Part shown: piece after piece, positions 51,046-60,732 of the stretch | Numbering within the stretch: position 1 is the stretch's first letter | Layout: the number at the start of each line of letters is the position of its first letter | Assembly: GCA_045636025.1 (NCBI GenBank) | Contig: JAZTWP010000001.1 | Span: forward strand, 1 to 64,000 | DNA: 64,000 nt | Direction of reading: 5' to 3' | Origin: UBA1081 sp045636025 | GTDB lineage: Bacteria > Bacillota > Clostridia > Oscillospirales > Acutalibacteraceae | Made by a program: the position numbers and the translations under genes | Notes under the pieces: generated by a model | Databases searched by the model: none | What the model was told of the DNA's origin: nothing | Seen by the model: the letters and a program-made list of their open reading frames with translations, nothing else

Positions 51046-51582
51046 TTATAAATCGTAACCTATTGTATCAGTAAGTTCTTTATACATAAGATCTTTTTCC
51101 TCTTTTGTCTTATTGTAAAAGATTGTATTGTAGGTAGGGTTTGTATTTAATTGCGATTTATTTTTTTCAATATATTCATCAAAGCTGCATACAACCCTGC
51201 AAGGATTTCCTATAACGACAGAATTGTCTGGGATATCCTTTGCAATAACAGAGCCTGCTCCAATGATTACATTGCTTCCGATTTTTGTTCCAGGAAGAAC
51301 AATTGCGCCAAAACCGATGAATACATTATCTCCAATATCAACACGGCCTACTTTTGTATATCCTATAATTTTTTTTGTGCTTGCGTCATGAGCTAAAATT
51401 GTTGCATTTGTTATTGTTACGTTATTACCTATAGTTATCAAAAAACCATGACATCCATCAATATAAGCATTGATAATGTCAACATTTTCTCCTATTTTAA
51501 CTCCTCTTTCTCGTAATTCTGAGATGATATCTTTATACTTGTTTGATTTTTTTGTAAAAAAAGAAATGATTTTTCTTATCAT
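51046..51582 (-). CDS. Hexapeptide-repeat (LbH) acyltransferase
   Basis: The 178-residue left-handed beta-helix protein shows hexapeptide repeats (IGENVDIINAYIDG, IGNNVTITNATIL, IGDNVFIGFGAIVLPG, IGSNVIIGAGSVIAKDIPDNSVVIGNPCRVV). It probably O-acetylates a sugar in the repeat unit using acetyl-CoA. GAGGTG precedes the ATG. Confidence 0.88.
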   Translation of the reverse strand: MIRKIISFFTKKSNKYKDIISELRERGVKIGENVDIINAYIDGCHGFLITIGNNVTITNATILAHDASTKKIIGYTKVGRVDIGDNVFIGFGAIVLPGTKIGSNVIIGAGSVIAKDIPDNSVVIGNPCRVVCSFDEYIEKNKSQLNTNPTYNTIFYNKTKEEKDLMYKELTDTIGYDL

Positions 51583-51610
51583 AGTGCACCTCTAATGCTT
51601 GTATTAAATA

Positions 51611-52387
51611 TTAAAACAGTGTATCAAAATCAACTCTTGGAAAAACCTCAAGTTTTCCGCCTCTTGTAGCATTATAAATTTTCACATTATTCATATCGGC
51701 AAATTGTTTTGCTTTTATATAGCAAGCTGTCGAAAGATCAAGTCTTGGAATATATGCGTTTGTGTTATTTTTATTATATTCATCACAAAAATAATCTTTT
51801 GCAGATTGATCAATAACAATATTTCCATTTTCATCCTGGTATTTTTTGAAATTATGGTCAACTCCAAGCAAAATAATTTCGTTAAAACCGAGATATATTG
51901 CAATCTGTATCGCTGTGCAAGCGACTGTGTTTCCACAACCAATATATGACGATATATCATTGCTGAAATCAGGTATTTCAAAACCTGAATATTTAGCATT
52001 AAAATAATATTTTGAATTTATATTAATATTTTCAAACAACTTAAAGTTTATTGGAGCAAAAAGATATTCTGCTGAGATATTATCATTTATTTCCTGTTCT
52101 GATGATTTTGCAATTTTTACATCTTGTGTACAATAAAACGTAGGACGCCAATTTGTCTTGTCAAAAATATAATATATACGATTGAATGCAAAAGAATACT
52201 CATCAGTCAGTTTTTCTAAATCTGAAACAGTCAAGCTTGGTCCGTTGCCTATTATGAAGCATCTTTTGCTTTCATATTTATTATATAATTTTCTTATATT
52301 TTTGCTCCAGCGTGTCAAATTAAAATGGCTAAGTAAATAATTTATATAATGAGCTTTGATTGCTGCTTTTATATTCAAATTGATCAT
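51611..52387 (-). CDS. DUF115 / MptE-like (Maf-related) protein, possible glycosyltransferase
   Basis: The 258-residue protein has CFIIGNGPSLTVSDLEKL (~residue 45), the DUF115 signature, AFNRIYYIFDKTNWRPTFYCTQD and GCGNTVACTAIQIAIYLGFNEIILLGVDHNF. DUF115 is shared by archaeal pterin pyrophosphokinase MptE and by Maf proteins, which transfer CMP-nonulosonic acids to flagellin. In a capsule cluster with a KdsB-like CMP-sugar synthetase a transferase role is reasonable but inferred. The exact start is uncertain: GAGG directly abuts the ATG at 52387. Confidence 0.75.
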   Translation of the reverse strand: MINLNIKAAIKAHYINYLLSHFNLTRWSKNIRKLYNKYESKRCFIIGNGPSLTVSDLEKLTDEYSFAFNRIYYIFDKTNWRPTFYCTQDVKIAKSSEQEINDNISAEYLFAPINFKLFENININSKYYFNAKYSGFEIPDFSNDISSYIGCGNTVACTAIQIAIYLGFNEIILLGVDHNFKKYQDENGNIVIDQSAKDYFCDEYNKNNTNAYIPRLDLSTACYIKAKQFADMNNVKIYNATRGGKLEVFPRVDFDTLF

Positions 52388-52412
52388 CCTCAAATATTGT
52401 TTTAATAAAAAA

Positions 52413-53573
52413 TTAAATATTATATATCAGCTTCATTATGTTTTTATGTGAATAACGTGAAACCGTTTCGTGTGCATATTTAATGATTGAATCTTTTTCA
52501 GAATATTCAATCATTTTCTTTACACTTGAAATCAAACTTTCAAGATTCGGCTCTGCAAGTATACAATTTTTTTCATTTACAGCAAATTCTTCAGTGCCGC
52601 TTGAACGTGTTATTATGCATGGTGTACCAATAGCCATAGCTTCTAATACAACGAGCCCTTGTGACTCAACATATGATGTGTGAACAAGAAAATCTGCATT
52701 TTTCATATATGCATATGGATTAGGTTGATTGCCATGCAATGTAACATACTCAGCCAAATGTAAATCATTAATAAGATTGATTAATAGTTCCATTTTTTCA
52801 CCGTCACCGACAATATGCCAAATGAATTCGGTAAATCCGCTATCTACAAGATATTTAGCGGCATAAACCGCATTTTCCATATGTTTTTCAGGTGCCAATC
52901 TTCCGACTGTTACTATATTTAATTTTTCTTTTGTAAAGTTAAGATTATCTGAAGTCAATGATTTTTCTTGAACTTTTTCAATATCAACCATATTTGGAAT
53001 TACATAAAATTTGTCAGCTAATTCAGGAAATTTCTCAGTGAGCATTGTTTTGCATCCATCAGAAACGCAGATCAGTTTGTCCATATTTTTTATATCTGCT
53101 ACAAAATCTAATGTCTCATTTTCTGTAAGATTGTACTCTCCATGGTGCCACCAGCCAATTGATTTATCGCAATTAACAGCAAAAGCTGCAATATTCATAC
53201 ATATACCGGGGCGAAAACCTATAGCTATATCATAATGTTTATTATTTGTAAATATTTTTTTAGCTAGTCTAATGTGTTTTATTCCAAAGAATTTGTTAGT
53301 TAAGAATATAATACGTAAAATAAAAGAGCGCAAATCTTTTGTCTTAATACACTTTATAAGCGAGTCTTTTGCACCCCCATAAGTATTATGCAAGTCTATT
53401 AGTTTGATATTTACATCTTCAGGTATTTCACTCAGGTAATCGCCATATTCCTCAAGCAAAAGCAAGTCTACATTATAGGTCGTGTAATCAAAATTCTTCA
53501 GGATATCAACCAGTGATCTTTCAACACCACCACAGTTCAAATGTCCATTAATAAACAATATATTCTTTTTCAT
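52413..53573 (-). CDS. Glycosyltransferase family 4
   Basis: The 386-residue GT-B enzyme begins NILFINGHLNCGGVERSLVDIL, and has LNIVTVGRLAPEKHMENAV (~residue 215) and YVESQGLVVLEAMAIGTPCIITRSSG, the NDP-sugar-binding region of GT4. It adds one sugar of the repeat unit. It is a paralogue of the GT4 at 54630. An alternative start at 53591 overlaps the upstream gene; ATG 53573 was preferred for the typical N-terminus. Confidence 0.88.
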   Translation of the reverse strand: MKKNILFINGHLNCGGVERSLVDILKNFDYTTYNVDLLLLEEYGDYLSEIPEDVNIKLIDLHNTYGGAKDSLIKCIKTKDLRSFILRIIFLTNKFFGIKHIRLAKKIFTNNKHYDIAIGFRPGICMNIAAFAVNCDKSIGWWHHGEYNLTENETLDFVADIKNMDKLICVSDGCKTMLTEKFPELADKFYVIPNMVDIEKVQEKSLTSDNLNFTKEKLNIVTVGRLAPEKHMENAVYAAKYLVDSGFTEFIWHIVGDGEKMELLINLINDLHLAEYVTLHGNQPNPYAYMKNADFLVHTSYVESQGLVVLEAMAIGTPCIITRSSGTEEFAVNEKNCILAEPNLESLISSVKKMIEYSEKDSIIKYAHETVSRYSHKNIMKLIYNI

Positions 53574-53577
53574 AGAG

Positions 53578-54618
53578 TTATTTTCTTTCATAGTATCGGA
53601 GTAAAACGTTTATTCCAATTTTATATTTGTAGCAATAAGTTAATATTTTTTGCTTTTTTGAAATCAATAGCTTTTTAATATTAATTTGATCAAACATTAA
53701 AGAGATCTTTTTAGTGTTCAATATTTCAGTTATGAGTTTTTTCTTTTCTTTGTGTGAAGCAGATTTTGTTTGTAATATATCACCGATTGAATTGTATAAG
53801 AAAAAAAGTAAAAGCCTGTTTGTTTGGTCACTCAAATCACAATCTCTGAAATTTTCAAAATAGCTTTCGATCAGATTATGCAACATTAAATAGTTATCCC
53901 ATTTTTTTGGATTAAATGCGTGTGTTGCGGATGTTTCATTTGCTACGTAATGATAAAAGCATTCATCTTTGAGATAGTAGAATGATTTAGCTTTTGAAAA
54001 AACTTGAGATCCGAAAAACAAGTCTTCAGAATACTTGACGCCTTCAGGATATTTACAGATTAATTTATCATCATTCTTTATACACTTAGATTTTATCATT
54101 AAAAGGCAATTTGAAATTGCAGGGGGATATTCACAATCAGGAGTAATAAGTAGATTTGGATAATATTCTTTTTTCAAATCTTCATAATTATAATAACCAG
54201 CTCTAATATTATGTGAATATTTTTCCTGATAGTGTGCGAATTCTTTAAAGCAATCGCACATGATTATATCTGCTGAATATTCATCTGTAACTTTCATCAT
54301 AGTTGAATACATATTATTATCAATATAATCATCACTATCAACAAACGTTATATAATCACCTGTGCACAGGTATAAACCATCATTACGGGCTGCAGATACG
54401 CCGGCATTTTTTTTATGAATAACTATAAATCGTGAATCTGATTTTGCATATGAATCACATATTGAAGGACTATTATCAATAGAACCGTCATCTATAAGTA
54501 TTATTTCAAGATTCGAATATGCTTGTGATTTAATTGAATCCAGACATTTTTTCAAATATTTTTCAGAATTATATACTGGAACAATGACACTTATTTTTTT
54601 GTGCTCATTCGGATTCAT
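53578..54618 (-). CDS. Glycosyltransferase family 2
   Basis: The 346-residue GT-A enzyme starts ISVIVPVYNSEKYLKKCLDSI, with LIDDGSIDNS and YITFVDSDDYIDN as the donor and metal motifs. A longer C-terminal helical part completes it. AGGA precedes the ATG at 54618; a start 9 bases earlier is possible. It is one of several transferases of the cluster. Confidence 0.88.
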   Translation of the reverse strand: MNPNEHKKISVIVPVYNSEKYLKKCLDSIKSQAYSNLEIILIDDGSIDNSPSICDSYAKSDSRFIVIHKKNAGVSAARNDGLYLCTGDYITFVDSDDYIDNNMYSTMMKVTDEYSADIIMCDCFKEFAHYQEKYSHNIRAGYYNYEDLKKEYYPNLLITPDCEYPPAISNCLLMIKSKCIKNDDKLICKYPEGVKYSEDLFFGSQVFSKAKSFYYLKDECFYHYVANETSATHAFNPKKWDNYLMLHNLIESYFENFRDCDLSDQTNRLLLFFLYNSIGDILQTKSASHKEKKKLITEILNTKKISLMFDQINIKKLLISKKQKILTYCYKYKIGINVLLRYYERK

Positions 54619-54629
54619 ATTGACCATTC

Positions 54630-55832
54630 CTAATTATCTATAATTTTATAAAGTTTATCGATTTCCGATTTGTTGGAGTAATCACTTTTTGCAGCGTTTG
54701 ATGCAATTTGTTTTAACAGCTCTGGATTGTTTATAATTTCAACAATTTTTTCTGCACATTTTTGATTATCAAGAGGTGCAATAATTCCATCATAACCATC
54801 TTTTAATTGGCTTTTTGCAGTAGGGTAGTCTGTTATAATTACAGGTTTTCCTAAGCACTGTGCCTCCTGAACCGTTATTGCTTTGCCCTCATATCTGGAA
54901 GGTTGAATGTATATATCACAATTTTTGATATATGGGTACGGATTGTCTTTTTTGCCAAGAATTATAACATTGTTGTCAATATTGAATTCTTTGATTTTCT
55001 CTTTTATGAGACTTTCATCATTGCCAAAGCCGATTATATACCATTTAACTTTGAGTCCTGTATCTAAAATTTGTTTGCAAATACAGGGAATATTGTCAAA
55101 ATTTTTTGCTGTACAAAATCTACCTACAGAAAGAAGAACTAATTCATCAGCTTCAGTGTTAAAAGTATCAAATTCTTTTGATTCTGCCTGTTCTTTTATA
55201 AAGTTTGGCGCAAGTAAATTTTCAATGTGAACTAATCTGCTTTCCAGCGAAGGGTATTTCTTCAAAAATCCTTTTGTACAATCATCAGAAATTGATACTA
55301 TATAATCAAACTCAGCCCACATTTTTTCTTCAGATTTTATATCTGTCATTACGTATGAATAATCTGTGTGTATCCATGCCGCTTTCTTGTCTGCGTTTAT
55401 TTTGTTTGCGACAAAATAATGCGGTGTAAGATAACTTATTGCAAAATCATAGCGCTTATCTGATATGCTCGGCATATATCTCTTTGTGTATTTATGGCTG
55501 TATTCAAGTTCAATGCAATTATCTGTTGTAATATTGTTGCGTTTCTTATAAGTGATTGCTTTGATTTTTGACAGAAGACGACCAAATGCAATTTTGAACT
55601 GTTTATTTTTTAATACCGTTACAAAAGGTACTGCTAATGAGGCATACTCAGGTATCTCATGCAACAAGTTGACATTATCGGGGATAAATTGAAATAACGG
55701 ACCTGAGTGACGCATAAGGAATAAATCTACATCATATTTATCATAATCAAAGGTGCTTAAAAGAGAAAGAAGAGCTCTTTCTGCACCACCTATTTCCATT
55801 GCATGCATTGCAATAAAAACTTTTTTCTTCAT
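54630..55832 (-). CDS. Glycosyltransferase family 4
   Basis: The 400-residue protein begins VFIAMHAMEIGGAERALLSLL and carries LLSVGRFCTAKNFDNIP and YIQPSRYEGKAITVQEAQCLGKPVIITDYPT, the GT4 donor motifs. The ATG at 55832 with AGGTGG upstream overlaps the GT32 stop (ATGA); the 35-residue longer reading frame is rejected. It is a paralogue of the GT4 at 52413. Confidence 0.88.
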   Translation of the reverse strand: MKKKVFIAMHAMEIGGAERALLSLLSTFDYDKYDVDLFLMRHSGPLFQFIPDNVNLLHEIPEYASLAVPFVTVLKNKQFKIAFGRLLSKIKAITYKKRNNITTDNCIELEYSHKYTKRYMPSISDKRYDFAISYLTPHYFVANKINADKKAAWIHTDYSYVMTDIKSEEKMWAEFDYIVSISDDCTKGFLKKYPSLESRLVHIENLLAPNFIKEQAESKEFDTFNTEADELVLLSVGRFCTAKNFDNIPCICKQILDTGLKVKWYIIGFGNDESLIKEKIKEFNIDNNVIILGKKDNPYPYIKNCDIYIQPSRYEGKAITVQEAQCLGKPVIITDYPTAKSQLKDGYDGIIAPLDNQKCAEKIVEIINNPELLKQIASNAAKSDYSNKSEIDKLYKIIDN

Positions 55833-56536
55833 TTCTTTAACCACCTGAAACAATCGACACCGAAAATTCTGTGTATTGGTTTTGTTAATGTACTGCGAAT
55901 TATAGCTTTTTTTGATAACCAGGATTTTGAATACCAATGTATACTGATTGTGTTGTCTGTAATATTTAATTTACCTGTCGGGTCATCGTATGGGTTCATA
56001 TAATCTACAGGTAAAACGATTACATTATCAATAATCTGCTTTTTTCCTGTCATTTCAAAGCCATATTCAGCAAGAGCTGAAGTATTTAATTTTGGACAAC
56101 CAATAAGGGGATAGTCATTATTGTTGTTTGTTTCCAATTTTTCATAACTATTTATTAAGAATTTTAATGATTTGCTTTTTATTTCTGCGCCAAAACCTTG
56201 ACCAGAGTTTATATATGAATCAGTTTCAAAACCATAAAATGCATTATATTTAAGAAGAAAGTCAATTTTTTTTACAAGTTCAACATCGGTGTCAAAATAT
56301 ATACCACCGTGCTCGTAAACGATAAGAAGTCTTGCAAAATCACTTAAAAAAGCATATTTTTTATTGTCATAACAATATTTTAAGTATGGATGCTGGTTTA
56401 TGTCAAAGTTGCTTTCGTTCCATTCAATGATTTCATAGTCAGGGCAGATTTTTTTCCAACTATTTATACATTTTTGAATTTTTTTGCTTTTTTCGTTTGA
56501 ACCAAACCAGCAGTAATGAATTTTTTTCGGAATCAT
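55829..56536 (-). CDS. GT32-type (DXD sugar-binding) glycosyltransferase
   Basis: The 235-residue protein starts IPKKIHYCWFGSNEKSKK and has YAFLSDFARLLIVYEHGGIYFDTDVE (DXD metal motif ~residue 90), the Gly_transf_sug/capsular-type signature. It overlaps both neighbours by 4 bp (ATGA), so it belongs to a tightly coupled transferase block. Confidence 0.9.
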   Translation of the reverse strand: MIPKKIHYCWFGSNEKSKKIQKCINSWKKICPDYEIIEWNESNFDINQHPYLKYCYDNKKYAFLSDFARLLIVYEHGGIYFDTDVELVKKIDFLLKYNAFYGFETDSYINSGQGFGAEIKSKSLKFLINSYEKLETNNNNDYPLIGCPKLNTSALAEYGFEMTGKKQIIDNVIVLPVDYMNPYDDPTGKLNITDNTISIHWYSKSWLSKKAIIRSTLTKPIHRIFGVDCFRWLKK

Positions 56537-57432
56537 ATAATTTTCCTTACTTTCTTAATAGTGATTTTTGAAAGTATTATTCCGGGAATAATACATAGTA
56601 GTGTCATTAGTTTTCTTGGTGATTCTTTTATCATATTCTTGTTGTGAGCAATTGTACAACTTGATACATAATGGACACAATCAATAATTAATCTTTTATT
56701 GGATGTAGGGTATTGCATACATATTCTTCTCCAGAATGCAAAGCCCTTTGGATTGGCTAAATATTGCTTCCACATTGTAGCACTTGAACCATCTGCTTGG
56801 TATTCGACATTACACAATACTTGGTTTATTGTTGCAAGTTTATAGTCCTGATCAATTAGTTTGTATTTATATGCTAATGCCACATATTTTTCATTATCAA
56901 ATACAGGATAATCAGGATATTGATTTATTATATCAGTTCTGTAAACTAATTTTTTGTCACCTGTTCCACCATTTGTATAAAAATCAGATAATGTTGTATA
57001 TAGTGGTGTTGATGATAAATCTGTACCAATTATATTACCATTGAAATCAGCATCTAAACCAATGATACCTGCACATAGTTTATTATCTTTTACAGAATTC
57101 CACTTATCCCATATTAATTGTACTGCGTTGTCAGCTAACACGTCATCAGAATCTATGCAAATATTTAATTCTGTAGTTATGTTTTTATATGCAGTATTGT
57201 GAGCAGTGTGCATTCCTCCATTTTCTTTATAGATGTACTTTATTTCAAATTCAGTTTGTTCATTGATCCAATTATTAACCAATGTTTTAGTTGTATCTGT
57301 TGATCCATCGTCAATAATCAGCCATGTGAAATTTTTATTTGATTGTGTACATAATGAGCTGTATGTGCGGTGGAGTGTGTGTGCTCTATTGTAGGCAGGT
57401 GTAAAGATTGTTATAAAAGGTGTTGCTTTCAT
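56533..57432 (-). CDS. Glycosyltransferase family 2
   Basis: The 299-residue GT-A enzyme begins FITIFTPAYNRAHTLHRTYSSL with LIIDDGSTDTTK, MHTAHNTAYKNITTELNICIDSDDV. The last 40 residues are hydrophobic, consistent with membrane association. It overlaps the upstream GT4 by 4 bp. Confidence 0.88.
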   Translation of the reverse strand: MKATPFITIFTPAYNRAHTLHRTYSSLCTQSNKNFTWLIIDDGSTDTTKTLVNNWINEQTEFEIKYIYKENGGMHTAHNTAYKNITTELNICIDSDDVLADNAVQLIWDKWNSVKDNKLCAGIIGLDADFNGNIIGTDLSSTPLYTTLSDFYTNGGTGDKKLVYRTDIINQYPDYPVFDNEKYVALAYKYKLIDQDYKLATINQVLCNVEYQADGSSATMWKQYLANPKGFAFWRRICMQYPTSNKRLIIDCVHYVSSCTIAHNKNMIKESPRKLMTLLCIIPGIILSKITIKKVRKII

Positions 57433-58526
57433 AAATTATTTACCTTGTCAATATAATAATTCTCAAGCCATTTTGCATTTTCTTTGATATCAAAACCGGC
57501 TTGAATAATTTTTTCGGAATTATCTTTTTTCTTATAGTTTTTGAATTCTAATATTTTTTTTGCCCAAAATTCAGGTGATTTATTTAATGATACAAAATGA
57601 ACATCTTCTGTTATTTTACAATCGTGAGTTATGTTATCAGACAAAATGCAAGGTAGACCTGCAGCTTGCGCTTCTACTGATGTTACGGGAAAACCTTCAT
57701 ATATAGAAGGAAAAACAAAAATATCGAAAATTTTAAGAATTTCATTCACATTTGTAATATTATCTGTAAAAAGAACATTTTCTGATATGTTTAGTTCTTC
57801 TGTTTTTTGTTTTATTTCTTTTAATAATGTGCCGTTACCTACCAAAATAAGAATAGAATCATTGTTTGTTTTTAGAATTTCGTTGAAAATTTCGATTAAA
57901 AATTTGTGATTCTTGGGATATTCAAAACGTCCAACATGTCCGATGATATATTTATTTTGCACTTTTTCATTTATATAGCTTAATGAGTCTGATATACGTG
58001 CTTTTGAGAAATTTTCTACATTTATTGCATTATTCAATAAATCAAACTTCTTTGTCTTAAACGTCCATAAACCTGCTTTTTTACTGCAAGCAAACAATTG
58101 TGTGGCAAAACATTTTATAAATAGTTTTAATATAATTTTTAATGGATATTTTGCATTGACATCTTGTTTTGCAGAATGTGCATGTGCAATCCTTATTCTT
58201 ACCTTACAAAGTTTTGCAACTAAAAGCGGCACTGCACTCATACAATCCAAATGAGAATGAACTATATTATATTTGTGCGACTTAAAAAAATTATAAAGCT
58301 CTTTATAATATGATATTGAAAAAGGATTAAGAGGTCTGATTCTAAAGATTTTTCCACCTAACGATTTTATTTCGTCATCATAATCGGCTTTGAAATCTCT
58401 ATGAACAAGAAAATCAAATTGAACTTTTGCGCGATCAATATTTCGATAATAATTCATTAACATTGTTTCTAGACCGCCACGTCCCATATATGTAACAATG
58501 TGTAAAATGCGAATAGGTTGATTCAT
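57429..58526 (-). CDS. Glycosyltransferase family 4
   Basis: The 365-residue GT-B enzyme begins ILHIVTYMGRGGLETMLMNYYR and has IGHVGRFEYPKNHKFLIEIF and VFPSIYEGFPVTSVEAQAAGLPCILSD. It resembles EpsF-type transferases of exopolysaccharide clusters. GAGG precedes the ATG. Confidence 0.88.
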   Translation of the reverse strand: MNQPIRILHIVTYMGRGGLETMLMNYYRNIDRAKVQFDFLVHRDFKADYDDEIKSLGGKIFRIRPLNPFSISYYKELYNFFKSHKYNIVHSHLDCMSAVPLLVAKLCKVRIRIAHAHSAKQDVNAKYPLKIILKLFIKCFATQLFACSKKAGLWTFKTKKFDLLNNAINVENFSKARISDSLSYINEKVQNKYIIGHVGRFEYPKNHKFLIEIFNEILKTNNDSILILVGNGTLLKEIKQKTEELNISENVLFTDNITNVNEILKIFDIFVFPSIYEGFPVTSVEAQAAGLPCILSDNITHDCKITEDVHFVSLNKSPEFWAKKILEFKNYKKKDNSEKIIQAGFDIKENAKWLENYYIDKVNNL

Positions 58527-58533
58527 AAATACC

Positions 58534-59634
58534 TCATCCCCATGCTACAAAGATTGAATAAATAAAATATAATGAATAGCAAGTATAAAGTGAAACTCTT
58601 GCCAGTTTAGATAAATTTTTATTAAAAATATGAGTTATTTCCCATGGTAATAATATATAACCAAAAAGTGAGAAATAAATAGGTAATCGTCCAATAAAAA
58701 TTCCGCTAGTAAACATTGATACTACATAGATGCCTGCAGAGGCAATAGACATGTTTGTGCAGATATTTATTACAGGATCATTTTCTTTGTCTATTATTTT
58801 CTTGCCGTAAAGAGAAATAATAGCAGGAACAGAATAAACAAGAACTCTAAGGAAGTTGGTTCCGTCATCCTGCCATTCTTGCCAGTCTGAAACAACATTC
58901 TGATACTGAGTATCGCTAAGTGCAGTATCAAGAATATTAGTAAACTGATCTACAAAGGAAACTGCAATAATTACACCAAATAAAAACAGCAATGTTTTTT
59001 TATTCCAGGCTTTGCCTTGCACAATAAAGATGAATGGAATCACCAAAAGAGCCGAACCGTGGAAGAATGACGCAAAAAGTATAACGATTATTGCATAGAT
59101 ATATTTTTTTGACAAAATAAAATAAAAACCGAGCAATACTATACAAACTGCTGTAAATTGTCTTAATCCATTAAACATCCAGGATAGGTAATCGGTGGAT
59201 GCCACAAACAGAAACATACTCATAAAAAAATCAGTAGAGTATTTTCTGAATGTTTTTGCAAGTATCAACATCTGAAACGCTGCAATAATGCCGAGATAAA
59301 CTTTATAGTCCTGTGTAATGTAAATTTTTATAAGCACAGAAACAAAAGAGAATAATTCATCTTTCGAAACTGTTTGCATATATGTTGGCAATTCACCGAA
59401 TGTTGTAGGCATTGCCTTAAAATCGTTGATATATGCTGTAGTGTCTGCAAAATATCCGCGCTGTGCTGCTATAATTATCAATGGTATTGCGAGAACCAAT
59501 AACCATACCCAACTGACACGGGGGTTAGGTTTGCCGAGAACTCTGACAGGTACTTTTTTTTCACCGGTCATTTTATAGAAAATTGCAATAACAACCGGCC
59601 ATATTAACGTAAATAGATATTTTCCGGTTGTCAT
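58534..59634 (-). CDS. EpsG/Wzy-family polysaccharide polymerase
   Basis: The 366-residue polytopic protein (about 10 spans) has RGYFADTTAYINDF near residue 65, YLSWMFNGLRQFTAV (~150) and FHGSALLVIPF (~195), the EpsG family pattern. It polymerises repeat units on the outer membrane face together with the Wzx flippase. Start at ATG 59634 with AGAGGA upstream. Confidence 0.82.
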   Translation of the reverse strand: MTTGKYLFTLIWPVVIAIFYKMTGEKKVPVRVLGKPNPRVSWVWLLVLAIPLIIIAAQRGYFADTTAYINDFKAMPTTFGELPTYMQTVSKDELFSFVSVLIKIYITQDYKVYLGIIAAFQMLILAKTFRKYSTDFFMSMFLFVASTDYLSWMFNGLRQFTAVCIVLLGFYFILSKKYIYAIIVILFASFFHGSALLVIPFIFIVQGKAWNKKTLLFLFGVIIAVSFVDQFTNILDTALSDTQYQNVVSDWQEWQDDGTNFLRVLVYSVPAIISLYGKKIIDKENDPVINICTNMSIASAGIYVVSMFTSGIFIGRLPIYFSLFGYILLPWEITHIFNKNLSKLARVSLYTCYSLYFIYSIFVAWG

Positions 59635-59648
59635 CAACAGTTCCTCTC

Positions 59649-60728
59649 TTAAAAAATTTTTTCTATAGTCTTTTTTACAACCTGCTCTTTATCGTATTCT
59701 TTTTCGACTTTTTTTCTTGCATTTTTGCCCATTTCAGTTTTTTCTTCTTTTGAAAGAAGGGTAAATTGCTTCATTTTATTATAAAGGTCTACGGAATCTT
59801 TTACATTTACAAGGTATCCTGTTTTTTTATTATCAACTGTTTCTTGGCAACCGGGGATATCGGTTGTGATAACCGGTCTGCCGATTGCAGATGACTCAAG
59901 AAGAACATTTGACAAACCTTCATGATAAGAGGGGAGTACCACACAATTACAATTCTGATAATATGGAATTGTATCAGTCTGAAAACCGTGGAAATTGATA
60001 ATCTTATTTTCTGAAAGATTTTCGATAATATCTTTGTATTCATCTTCGAAGAAACCGACCATATCAAGAGATACTTTATTGCCAAACTCATTTTTTAGTC
60101 TCTTGAATGCCTCCAGAAGTTCATCTATTCCTTTTTCCTTCATAATGCGTCCGAGGTAAAGAAACTTAACAACGGAATCATCTGGATATTCAGAGTATTT
60201 GTATGTATCCAAATTGATTCCGGCACCGTTAAGAACAGTAATTTTCTCTTTTTTATTTATTTTTTTATCAATAAAAATCTGTGCATTTGCATTGTTTTCA
60301 AAAAATATAGTTTTTGCTTTACCAGTACCTGCTTTATACATTAGTGATACAATAGCTGCCAATTTTTTGTTCTGAAATGCTGTACCTAAACCCTGCACGT
60401 TTACAAAGTACGGGATTTTTTTTAATCTTGCGGCAAGTCCGCAGTATATGTTGGGTTTAATTGAATATGTAATAATTTTATCAGGTTTTTCTTCTTTAAT
60501 CTGGTTGAAATAGGTAAGAAGCAGTTTCAGATCGGTTTTCGGATTTATACCTCTGCGATCAATAGCTGTATTGATGCATTTACATCCCATTGCTTCGAAA
60601 TCTTTTTCATGACCGACAAAAGGCATACTTAAAGTAACAGAATTATCATTGAGTAATTCTGCGATAAGTTCTTTTCTGAATCTATATAACATGTATGAGT
60701 GATTTGTCGCAATGAAGATTTTAGCCAT
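59649..60728 (-). CDS. Glycosyltransferase family 4 (PglA/Cps-like)
   Basis: The 359-residue protein begins IFIATNHSYMLYRFRKELIAELL and carries FLYLGRIMKEKGIDELLEAF and LPSYHEGLSNVLLESSAIGRPVITTDIPGC. The N-terminus and order resemble the enzyme that adds the second sugar to an undecaprenyl-PP-linked precursor, as it directly follows the initiating transferase. The ATG at 60728 with AAGGAAT upstream is preferred over a 20-residue longer form. Confidence 0.88.
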   Translation of the reverse strand: MAKIFIATNHSYMLYRFRKELIAELLNDNSVTLSMPFVGHEKDFEAMGCKCINTAIDRRGINPKTDLKLLLTYFNQIKEEKPDKIITYSIKPNIYCGLAARLKKIPYFVNVQGLGTAFQNKKLAAIVSLMYKAGTGKAKTIFFENNANAQIFIDKKINKKEKITVLNGAGINLDTYKYSEYPDDSVVKFLYLGRIMKEKGIDELLEAFKRLKNEFGNKVSLDMVGFFEDEYKDIIENLSENKIINFHGFQTDTIPYYQNCNCVVLPSYHEGLSNVLLESSAIGRPVITTDIPGCQETVDNKKTGYLVNVKDSVDLYNKMKQFTLLSKEEKTEMGKNARKKVEKEYDKEQVVKKTIEKIF

Positions 60729-60732
60729 AACA

